The position numbers were made by a program, and so were the translations under genes. The notes beneath the pieces are model-generated. The model made no database searches, was not told the origin of the DNA, and worked only from the letters and a program-made list of their open reading frames with translations. A DNA stretch of 64,000 bases. Source: Sweltsa coloradensis. Lineage: Eukaryota > Arthropoda > Insecta > Plecoptera > Chloroperlidae. How positions within the stretch are numbered: position 1 is the first letter of the stretch; the number at the start of each line of letters is the position of its first letter. Positions 10,235-21,100 of the stretch are shown in pieces. The stretch spans positions 1 through 64,000 of the forward strand of contig JAMZAV010000169.1 in the NCBI GenBank assembly GCA_024449915.1, given 5' to 3'.

Positions 10235-12468
10235 AAAAATACACATTTGAGTTGAGTGTAAGTGCCTTGCTCTAAAAGAAATTAAATTCACTTCATATCT
10301 GAAAAAGATACACATTAATTAAATATAGGCTATTAATACACGATCCAAAAAAAAGATGTTTGGACCGCAAGATATATTAAATAAAAACACAGAAAAGTGT
10401 GCACATTTTCAAGAGGCTCTCTTCATCAGACGCGAGGAAGGTTTTTTGAAATGTATTTTAATGTATAGCTGTGGTTTATTTTTCGTGCGGTGTTTCTATA
10501 TCAATAAAATCCAACTCGTAGATGTTTTACAAGTAGGGTACTTTACCTATCCATATTAATAACGAACGATTTTAATAAAAACATCTCATACTTTCAAGAA
10601 AAGTAACACGTTCGCGAAGCCACAGTTCCCAGTATATGAAAATGGCCCCAAACCGTAAATCGGGTAATCGTCATAAACAGTCAAGAGTAATAAGGACATA
10701 GACAGTATTACAAAACGTCTCTGGAGGTTGTTGACGCCACTGACTTTTAATCCCAAACAGTGATTGTGTAATAACTCGTTTAATTATTGAATTGAAGTGA
10801 AGGAAACAATTCAAACTAGCTTTACCCGACTAGGTACGAACCGAGAACCTCCGCCTCTGTATGCGATAGAACACTACACATCAAAAATCTTGCTGTCTTG
10901 ATTTATGACGATATAGGGCGAAGGTCAACCCTGAAACTAAGAGACATTTAGTTTGAATCGCAAACGCGATAGTTTCGATTACCGAAAAAAAAAAATGCAC
11001 TATTTTATAGGCTTAATAAAGAGGTATAAGCTTGATTACTCGCTTGCTATGCTCAGTATTGTATTGAGTGAGACGATTGTGTTTAGGACATGAGTTTCTA
11101 TTTTGAAAACGTAACTAATGTTGTTTTGTTCAATCCTAATGAAATTGGGTATTTCATTATCACGGGTGAAACACCAATTTTGGTAGCATATGCCTACTGA
11201 GTAAAATATAAAATTATAAATTGTTTTTGCAATGTTATTTATTTACCATACACCAGAAAAAAACTTTCGGATAAGGATTACAACTGGATATTTATATTCG
11301 CATTTATCGATGCCAGCGTTGAGTGACTAATATCCATGCCAGCAATGGAAGTTGACCTTGACAGTGTTATACTCGCTAGTGAGCCGGGCGCGCAATAAAT
11401 CGGCGCTGGGTACTTTGTCGGTGCATTTCCAGAGCATTCATTACCCCTCTTTGCTTTGCGATACGCCATGTTTTGTTGCGGGGGGGATGACTAAATTTGT
11501 TAAGTTGTTCACGCCTATCTCCCTCCCTTCCCGCTCCCCGCAAGAGCGCAAATTTCCAGAATTGCGCGGGAAAAGTTGGAAATAATCCTGTTAATTAACG
11601 ATTACACCCACCCATTCTGAAAAGCAATGAAATTTATATATGAATAAGCGACCTAGTCATAAATCGAGAAGCCTTCTGACTCATTACTCCATCATCGCGT
11701 GCGATAAGTGAGGCTTTGTTCGTTTCAAACGCCATACGTCTTGCATTTCTAACACAGATGTTATTGAGGTGACGTCATTATAGTGGTAATTATGTTTCCC
11801 TTAGTTATCGCTTTCCTTTCATTGGTACTCGGGCAATCATGCCCTGTCAGCGTCTGGAGTAGATTACGTCCCGCCTAGGAGAGATTCGATCCGCCTGTGG
11901 GAGAAGAGAAGCAGAGAGTAAAGAATTATATTCATTGTCATTATACGTATTCTATAATAACTAGGCACCGGCATCGTCAATTAATATTCACCCTTTTCGC
12001 TCCAGAAGTTTTGATTATATTTGCATTAAACAGATTGTTTAAAAGTGGTCCATGCTAGCTAACGGGGAGGGAACTGACCGTGGTGTGGGTGAACGTATAC
12101 GAAGCCTATCTATACGGCTTCCATGCAGCCAGCCAGCCGGCTGCGGCTGTATGGCTACACTCGCGAGTGAGACTGGTCAATATAATTAACTTTTAACTAA
12201 CAAGGTTGCCAAAACCTCGAAGCGTCGAGAGGACATTTACACTGCAGATTTCCTACTCCTCCACGCCCTAATAGTTAAAGGGGTTACATTTCATTTTCAG
12301 TTACAAAAAGTAAAAGGGGATTCACATTTTACTGTGAAACAGTGATACCCTGGTGACATTGCTGGCGTCAGCTTGTTTCCACTATGTTACAGTGTATGAA
12401 GGGCTAAGCATGATCTGGGTTCGAGTTCCATGCATCACACGCCTCCATTATAATCGTTATCACACCAA
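10235..12468. other. Fas1 5' flank or intergenic, no gene recognised
   Basis: No supported exon was found. The part from about 11350 to 12200 is more GC-rich than its surroundings. It contains a TGACGTCA site at 11770 and a signal-peptide-like start, MFPLVIAFLSLVLG, from the ATG at 11792. That frame stops after 28 codons without a good donor, so it is not annotated as the missing Fas1 first exon. A tRNA-like minus-strand word occurs around 10840-10875. Confidence 0.4.
11770..11777. promoter_or_regulatory. CRE-like palindrome TGACGTCA
   Basis: Perfect 8-bp CRE/ATF site, 15 bp before an ATG at 11792. A second one lies at 13727. Both fall upstream of the first recognised Fas1 exon. Occurrence by chance is possible and no TATA or Inr arrangement is evident. 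Confidence 0.3.
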
Positions 12469-12651
12469 AATGCCCGGTTCCCTTGGTCTACGTTGGACAT
12501 CAATACGACGGAATATCACAGCTGGGGAAAAGTCTGAGATCACAAACGTCTCAGTTTACTCATACGAAGACGCAAGAGACCTCGATAACCTTTTGCCAGC
12601 TGCGAAATTTCGGCGTATTGATGTCCTGCGTAAGACCATGAACCGGACATA
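12469..12651. repeat. Inverted repeat, about 70-nt arms (MITE-like)
   Basis: The left arm (about 12469-12545) contains ggacatcaatacgacggaa and cagctggggaaaag. The right arm (about 12580-12651) carries the reverse complements ttttgccagctgcgaaa and cgtattgatgtcc. The ends, ccggttc and gaaccgg, pair. The arms differ at roughly a fifth of positions, so the element is old. Confidence 0.7.
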
Positions 12652-13700
12652 AAAAGGGTACCTAATCAAAATCCAGCTCATAACCTTCTTGCATCCTTTT
12701 GCCATCTCCAGTCGGCTGTGGCTGGATCTGTCCAGCACTCGTGCAGCCTTCGTGCCTTGCGTCAAGACGGCTGTTTCGTTTACTTTTCGTTTCTCTCAAG
12801 AAGGTGGTGGAATCGGCAGTTGTTTGACATCCAGTATATTTATTGTGTTATGACCATGACAACATGTAAATTACATATTAAAACTAGGATAGGCTGTTAT
12901 TAAAATGTTTTGAGGCCTACAGTGAGTGAAACTATATTATTAAACTAGTTTTTGTATGTATTTTAACAAAATAATAATTGGATTTAGAAGCAACACCAGT
13001 CCATGATTAACATCGATTTCTATGAAAATGAAACACGCCCGCGACCTAGTGAGCATATATAAAAAATAAATTGTTATAGGGCTAGTAGAATATATTTTTA
13101 AACTTTCGTTGCATGAGTAGACTAGCATGACTGTTTTGCAGGGATGCCCGCAGTGGTACACATGTCAGGGTTAGCGAATGATCAGGCCAGGGCGGTTTAA
13201 CAACCCCGCATGAAACCCCAAAAAATCTTCCAGTCAGTATTACCGGTGGCGGGTTTAGACATATGAGTGACCTCCCGAATCTGAGTTCCCAGCGTTATAC
13301 GCATGAGCTACCTTTGACGGTCTATCCGAATCAAATGTCGAGTGCATGATTGCTTTATTGCTTACCTACTTTTGGTTGTTATTTCGGAATCCAGCGTTGC
13401 GTTTATATTCCCTCTCAGTCAGTGTCATTTGTTAGAACTACAGGAAGATATCTTCTACAAACCGTTTTGTTTGTTTTTTGGGGGGTAGGCGGGGGTAGGT
13501 GTTGATTTGAGTGCTTATCTGCACGTGAAAATTTTGAATCCCCACGTGAATGCTTTACAGATTGGAGGCACTTTTGAAAATTAAAAAAGCTTCACTCTAA
13601 CCGGGACTTTCCGAATTAGAAGCAGGCTGCAGGAGTAAACCGTTGTTTACTTAGGTGAGATTGCAATTTAGGCTGATCCCTTCCCAATATATTGGACGAG

Positions 13701-13750
13701 CGGACGTCCGGAGGGAGGGTGGGTGGTGACGTCACTGGGGTCGACGTCAT
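13701..13750. promoter_or_regulatory. GC-richer patch with CRE palindrome and second ACGTCAT site
   Basis: Within 50 bp there are cggacgtccg (a perfect palindrome, 13701-13710), gtgacgtcac (13726-13735, full CRE) and cgacgtcatcac (from 13742). A G-rich stretch lies between them. Clustering of ACGTC cores in an AT-rich region is suggestive of a regulatory element. Whether it serves Fas1, which starts its recognised coding part 1.3 kb downstream, is inference. Confidence 0.35.
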
Positions 13751-14294
13751 CACTGACCGACAACACCACTGTTGCCCGCGATTACGACACCGAGGACAAG
13801 TCTCATCTTGTTCATTTACGTTTCGAGAATGAATATCAAATTTGTCATACTAAGAGTTAAATATAAATTTAAAAGTGAAGTGAATTTCAATATTGCTCAA
13901 AGCTCTAAGCGCCGGAAAATTGCGCGCCCTCGGGTTTCAGATGATTGCTGCTAAACGGTTTCTAATACGGATTATTATCAAACTTCACAAGAATGTTAAT
14001 GAAGAACCGTTCCGTTGATATACACACTCGGTTGCCAAGAAATAGACTCAAATAATAATTGCGAGACATACGCCCAGATAATCGAAAAAATTGAAAAGAC
14101 AAAACATCAATTCCACTTCGTGAAATTGACAAAGCTAGCTCGCTCATTCAGGTTGATTCAAACGTTGTGTTACTTTATAAAAATATCTTCTTGGAGTAAA
14201 TTGCCGAAGTTCACAAAAATCGAGTTAACTACGGAGATTTCACAAATTTTCTTGAATTAATGAGAAACATGAGTATTGAATCTCATAAAGTGTT

Positions 14295-14336
14295 ACCGTT
14301 GAGTGACTAATATATAGATATTAGTCACTCAACGGT
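14295..14336. repeat. Perfect 19-bp hairpin with 4-nt loop
   Basis: Arm 14295-14313 (accgttgagtgactaatat) is the exact reverse complement of 14318-14336, with loop atag. Seventeen bases of the arm (cgttgagtgactaatat) also occur at 11317-11333, so the sequence is a shared repeat end and not random. Confidence 0.85.
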
Positions 14337-15049
14337 GTTTCTCGGCAAACACTCCCTTAGGTGTATTTGTATTAGTTGGGGGTGTAGTTTTATTTGGAGT
14401 GTTATTTTATTAACGTTCACACAAAATACATGCTCTTATTAAGCTCACGAACACCACACCACGTCTAAAGTCCCGGAATTTCCATCCCTTGTACTACTCC
14501 AAATTGTTTTTCGTGCCTTGTCCTGTGAAACATTATAGGTAATGATCAGCGACAACGAGTCAGTGATTGGCTGTAGTATATGTAGACCGTCACCATCACG
14601 TCACACCCACGGTTATGGGAATTGTATGACGTACTTACTACTTATATCGTAACCACCAAAAAATACTCGCTCAAATGTACGTAAAACATGTTTCGGGAAA
14701 TAATATAGGCTATGTTGAGATTGTTACAACAGTGGGGCCCACTTAGGACTATAGGCCTACAGTCGTGTTCTTTTAAAAATAAAAATAAAATAAAATAACG
14801 CAATATTTCGTGCACTTTACTTTTGTGAAACTTGTTGCTTTTTTGTACTATTGCGTTATACTGAACGACGTAGTCTATTGTAATCCGATTATACTTCTTC
14901 TACTTGTGTTATTAATCTAGTGAATTAGTTGTACAAATGAGTTGTTTAATGAAACATGCAACTGATTGTGGACACCCCAAGCCAAGTCCCTGTATTACAC
15001 CGTGCACCCCTCATTCAGGACTAATTGCGTGTTTTCTCATTTGTTTCAG

Positions 15050-15191
15050 TTTTATTCACTACTGGAAGACAGTCAATTAGCCACTGCAGCGTTAAGCCAC
15101 CGTCAATTAACCATATTTGCGCCAATCAACATGGCGTTTAAAAGTGGTGTTGACATCAAAGACAAGCATAATCTTGGCTTATACCACATGA
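15050..15191 (+). CDS. Fas1: Fas1 coding exon 2 (first one found)
   Basis: Acceptor ttgtttcag ends at 15049 and donor gtaagt starts at 15192. The exon begins in phase 0 and ends after one base of a codon. It encodes FYSLLEDSQLATAALSH, then the domain 1 motif LTIFAPINMAF, and ends GLYHM. The FAS1 domain starts without its first helix, so an upstream exon ending in phase 0 is required. Confidence 0.93.
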
Positions 15192-18100
15192 GTAAGTAGC
15201 TAGTTTCATTTCTCCCTTTCCAGGCTTGTTTTAAGTGGAGCATACGTTTTCTATTGCGACAAGGTAGCATACTGGTCGTACTCGTATACCCACTAACGAC
15301 AAGAATTTGCTTATAATTCATTATCAGTATCATGCTTGAAGGGACTCCAGACGTTGCTCGCACTTTTTCAAATAGGAATCATCATCATAGGCATCACAGG
15401 AAATTATCTAAACTGTATGATTATTTTATTGGATGTTTGTATTTTACGCAAACTCGGTCAAAACCGGAGCTAATGTTGTACGGACATATGTCGAGTACTT
15501 CCATGTATATACATTATTAATTTGTCTTGATTATAAAACACATTGATCCGTGTTGTATGAAATAGCATTTTAACATAGGTACCTGTCAAGACTCAAGACG
15601 TTTCGCCGATATCCCGTTCAGCATCTTCACTTCGGGTAATCGTCAGTGGCGTAACTACCGTCCAGGGGCTGCCCGGTCAATGCCCGGGGCCCTGATGTCC
15701 CCCTTGAGATATTACCTATTTTTATATTTTTCTATAACTTCGTAAAAAATAGTGAATACACATTTTTGAGTTGGAATAGGATTTCACTTTCCAATATCTT
15801 AACTTCTTTGAGTATTAGCAAATAGGTGTGAGGCCTGGGTTTGTGGGGTTTGTTGATTTGATTGGATATTGCTTAACGTCTCATATATATGCAGCTTGGC
15901 TAATCGAGACGAAGGGATGGACGTACGGGATGACGCGGGGGGACAAGGGGTAGACAATCCTGTGCTGGTCAGAACCTAGGTCAGAACCAGCCACAAGCGT
16001 ATGGGGAGGGCAGGGGTTCCACCACGTCGTGGTCGTCTCCGTCTGTGTCATCATCCGTCCGTGTTGTCATTGTCGTCGCCGTCGGGGAGGTAGACAAAGA
16101 GAAGGGGAAAGTTCCCCGACGACGACCCAGAGCTCGCCATTAGTTTCAGGGAGAAAAACTCCCCTAATCACGGGCCAAACCACGAGAAGGTTGCGAGTTG
16201 GAATTTGATGGTTGTTATCCAAAATTGTGATAAGCAAACTTCCGTCTCAACGAGAGGAGAATCCTTTGAATTTGTCTTCCAAGTCGTGTCGATGCTGTTT
16301 CGATTAATTTACAACGAATCAACTCAGACCTCTCCCAAGCCCATACGCTTATCAACAATGCACATGATGAACTCAAAAAATGTCGGGGAAAATACGAAGA
16401 TGCTAAAAAAACAGCCGAAGAACTTGCTGCCTTGGTATGTGAAGCCAGTTTTTGCCAATAAGCGTGCCCGAAAAACCAAGCGACACTTCGATGAGTATGT
16501 GTGAGTACGAGAGACTGACTGACGGGAAGCTCGCTTCGAACAGTTGTGTACTACGCTGCCTGCCCTGCCTGGACATCATAATCTTCCAGCTCAGTGAGAG
16601 ATTTGCATCGAGTGTTCTATGTCTTTCAAGCCATCCATCCGCGAGAACTGCACAACTGAACGACGAGTTGACGGAAGACCAATGTCATCGACTGAGCTGA
16701 TTTCACTACAGTCTTGCCTAAAAGATGGCATCACAAAAAATATCTTCGTCCGTGAAAGACCTAGCACAACTAATTCCAATAGAAAATTTCGCTCTTTCTT
16801 CCAGTTTTCCCGATGTGTGTACTGCACTGATACTTTTTTTTAACAATCCCCGTTACAGTTGCCACCGCTGAAAGATCTTTTTCAAAATTAAAAATTATAA
16901 AAAAAAACTACCTTAGAAGTACGATGGGGCAAGAACGTTTGCGTGGATTGAGTGTGTTGTCCGTGGAGCACGAGGAAGCTCAACTCTTACGTAAACAACT
17001 CCAGGACGTCGTCAACGTGTTTGCGGAAACAAAAGCTAGACGAAAAACATTTTAGGAGAGTTTTTCAAACCCTTTTTTTTAAGTAGGGTATAATTAATTA
17101 GGGATTTTTTTTGGAGGGCACTTTAGTTTTTGCCTGGGGGCCTCAGATTTGAAGTTACGCCACTGGTATTCGTCCAGCGTTTGGTTGAGCGTACACTCAA
17201 CTTGAAGAAGTGAGGTGGTGCACAGTACGCTCAACCAAACGCTGACCATTACCTGAAGATGCCGAAAGGGTTATCGGCGAAATGTACGTGACAGGCACCC
17301 TGATTTGATGTGTGATAGTTTCACCATTTATTCTGCATTTTCTACATTTATCGTTTACTGTCGCATCTTTTATTTTGTATGTTTTATAACTGTTCGTTGC
17401 AAGCACTCTATCTTGAATCCATCATAACATCTTCTGTTACTGCAAAATTTCCCCGTTGTTTAACCGCTTATTTGATGTCTTAAATGTGCGTGTCCTTTGT
17501 GTAGTTCATAAATCATAATAATGTCTCTTTTGCAAGGTCTTACTCTTTTCTGACGTGTAACTGTTTAGCAGCGTCGGTTATGAGGTTCACTTGTAAATTA
17601 ACATTTTCGTTTGCAAGATTGAGGGGATTAAAATGATTTGTCAGTTAGCAGTACAGCTCGATTGGTTCGCTCTTTGGAATTAACTTTTTTTAAATTTCTT
17701 GTTGTTTAAAATATTAATTGTTCAGATCAATGGGGCACCCCCCTTGTTTGCTTGCCAGCGTCAATCTTTCTATTGCTGATTAAGGATAATGCATTCTGTG
17801 TTTGGTGTTCTAGGCATTCAAAAGTTGCAAAGTTGCAAATTGTTTCGCGTTCGGTGATAAGGGGCGCCCAGCAGAACTCGTTCTGGTTTTGCAAGACCAA
17901 CCCCTCTTTCCCTTCCGCATTCTCACGTCTAACGCTATTGCTTCCATAAGTTCATAAATTAGGGTTTAATACAAAAAAAAGACTTTTGAGTCACACAGTT
18001 TTATTGTGGTATAGCGTTAACGTGGATCGGAATTTAGCTGCAATAGCCCGTCGGTACTTTTGAGTCCCAACAGCCCTGAGCACATAGAGCTATCGCACGT

Positions 18101-21100
18101 TCACATAAAATAACATTTACTTGTTAAGAAAAACTTGGAAAATTATTGTATTTTGTACACTGTCGGTGTAAAATTAAGCTCAAAAACCCTGTTTACTCAT
18201 TTTGTTCAACGAATTCGTTGATTGCACAATGGACTTATCCATTGGGCGATATTGTTCAACTGAAAGAATGGCTATACTTGGCCATATGGCCATTACTTCA
18301 ACGATAGATTTTGTCAAGTTTCAGATACGAAAAATAATAATCACACATTCCACGCGTCAGGCACGTTGTGTAACTAACTCACATCATCATTGAGAGTGGA
18401 GATGTTGATCTTACAGCCACTATGATTCGATGACATCCATATTTGTACCCTGTATAAATAAACGGATTAATAAAAACTTGAATTTGAACTTGAACTTGAT
18501 TGTGATACGCGAAGCTCAGCGTCCAGATGTGCAGTACTTTCGTACTTGGCAGATTACATGAAGGAAAATCAACATTTTCTTCTTCTGTTGTCACCCTCAG
18601 ACAGATAACTAAATACTTATTTCTCGTAAATAGCTCTTTTTTAATTTAACTCGCAGATTTTCCTCAAACCCACAAAAAATTGCAATTTTTGGCCGATATT
18701 TTAAAATTATGTGAGACTAAACGGGGCCAAAATTTAACAAAAATGTATATGCATCGATAGAAAAGTGTAGGAACATGTAGGAAAGTACTAAAGCACATTT
18801 TCTGCTCGAATCGTGGCGTTCGCATGCTAATTTGATTGAGATTTCGAACTTTGTCCAGTCGTATACAATGCTGATAATGACAGTTGCATCGCATGCACTA
18901 ACATATTTTCAAAACTGTTTTCTCTACGTCTCGACTCCCGAGCCGGGTGGACCTTCTAACCTCTGACTAGCGCTTAGTTCGTAGAACTAATTGCTTCACA
19001 TTTCGCACACGCACACGCTTCATCATTGTTATGGAATGGTAGTGTGACGTTCTATTGTTTTAGCATTACGGTACGTAGGCTGCTAGGCTCGGTAATTCAT
19101 TTACAAACAAGCAAGAATATTTCAATATGTTGTTATTGTAAGGTTTTCAAAACAATATTGATTGATAAACAAACGCTATATTTTCTTGTAATAGCGTTGA
19201 GTAATGAGTGAGCACTCTGCGGCAATACGAGCAAGAAAATTAATGCAAAGTTGTCGAATTCTTTGCCTTCATCACGTTCATAGCGGTTGGCCCGTTGCTG
19301 ACTTTAGAATTTTCACAAATTAACTTGTGCTTCGTGAACTATTTCCTCGACTCTTACTAAAATAAAAATAAATATTCCAACCTCCCAAAATTATCAGTTT
19401 ATTACAGATTGTAGTGAGTGATTTCCATATTTGAAAGTATTTCTATGCAGTAATTCGAAACCAATGAATTACGCCTACGGGAGTGTTTCCCGATTTATGA
19501 AGTTGAGAAATATTTCCATCTGTTCACCGATTTAGCATAGATCTGCACCCTACTCCTGTTTTCAAATCGGTATTTTTTAAAGAGGATCCCACGATGTCTT
19601 GTATTAGTAACGTTTGTTCATTTATATAAATAGTTCATGCCAATCACTACAGTTACTAGTCTCAATCAAAAATCAGTTACCCTCAATGTTAATAGATAGA
19701 AGTAGATATTTTCTATTGTGGTTTCATATCTTGTTGTAACAGAATAAGAACTGACTGTACATTTAATATTTAATTGGATCTATTTATCCATACGTTACTG
19801 CTGTTCTAATCATCGATTACGACGCGTCATGTTCCCTGACTCACGGGTAGATCCCGACTTTTAACAAGTAGTCTACAAGGTACTAAAATAATAAAAAATG
19901 TATTTCAAAATGTAAATTGACACTAATACATGGATAAATGAAAAGATAATACACTACGGACACACAGATGCAAAGCTTTCGGAAGCCGGCTCTGTGCCAT
20001 GGTCGACTGCATACACCAGATGCAGACATAAAAATACAGCCAGCTGCTCGGCTGTCGGTCGTCGGTCACATGCTCATTTAAAAAAATGTTTATGGACCGT
20101 CGTTAGAGGTCGACTCATGCTTAGCGCGGAGACGAGTTTAATCGCTCAACTTTATGCTTTTCCTGCGTAAGCGGTTAATAATATCGTTATCGTATTTTAC
20201 GTCAACGTTGATATTGAATTAATCTATGAGATCCAGTACCTACGCGCAATCCTCAATAAAGTCTTTGATTTCGAAAAAAAATTGTGAAATCTGTGTAATT
20301 TTAGTAATTTTTGTGAGCTTCAGGAATTTGTTCCACATGTCTAGATTTTTTACCGCTAATTTTCATACTGGATATTAACGTTTAAATCAATGTGACGCGC
20401 CGGTTATTTTTATTGTTCTTCAGATAAACAGTTTGATGAGAATTTTACGATTAGAAATCCATGTTTTGGAATTACCATTTTTTAACTAAACTTGTGTCTA
20501 GCAATTATTTTTTAATGTTAATTCTTTGCAATCAAGTGTGGATATCTAGAGAAAAGTTATTTATAAACATTCATGCAAGATTTGGTAATACTAACCGTTC
20601 ACGTTCAGCTACAATCAACACCTGAGCGGGTGCATTTTAGTTACGGTACGCCAACCTCAGCGATTCTTCTTAAACCAAAGATACAAAAAATTCTGAAAGA
20701 GTTCCTTAAAAAATGCCCTCATTCATAACTCAGAACTCAATAATTATTATGTTATTTCCCTTGCATGTTGCTCATGGGTGAAAATCAGTTGCATGTAGGC
20801 CTAATCTCCATAATAACTAAAATAAAATCTTATCAACTTTCAATTTTCATGTTAATGTTTTGCGAATTTGTTACTCCTTTCTCCTTGGAATTTACAATTT
20901 CTAATTTTTATATATCATTATTAGTCATTGCAAGGAGTTCAAATAATTTTTTTGGTTAATGCCTGGATACCCCTATGCTAATGATTTCCAGCGGACAGGT
21001 AGTCATTGTGAATCATACATTTAGAAATATGAACCAAGTCAATCAGAACTGTGAATTTAATTACGGTCTATTGTGCAAAGTCTCTGATGTCACTGATACA

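Larger units (their letters stand above)
12652..15049. other. Upstream of first recognised Fas1 exon, mostly unexplained
   Basis: No coding exon could be supported. A minus-strand tRNA-like fragment lies near 13230-13315. A GC-richer patch at 13690-13790 holds a CRE and other palindromes. A perfect hairpin sits at 14295-14336. Part of this region is expected to be the intron that precedes coding exon 2. Confidence 0.4.

Noticed and set aside
11792..11878. ATG with signal-peptide-like MFPLVIAFLSLVLG as the missing Fas1 first exon
   Set aside because: The frame stops after 28 codons, no good donor lies before the stop, and the residues after the hydrophobic part do not resemble the FAS1 domain 1 start.
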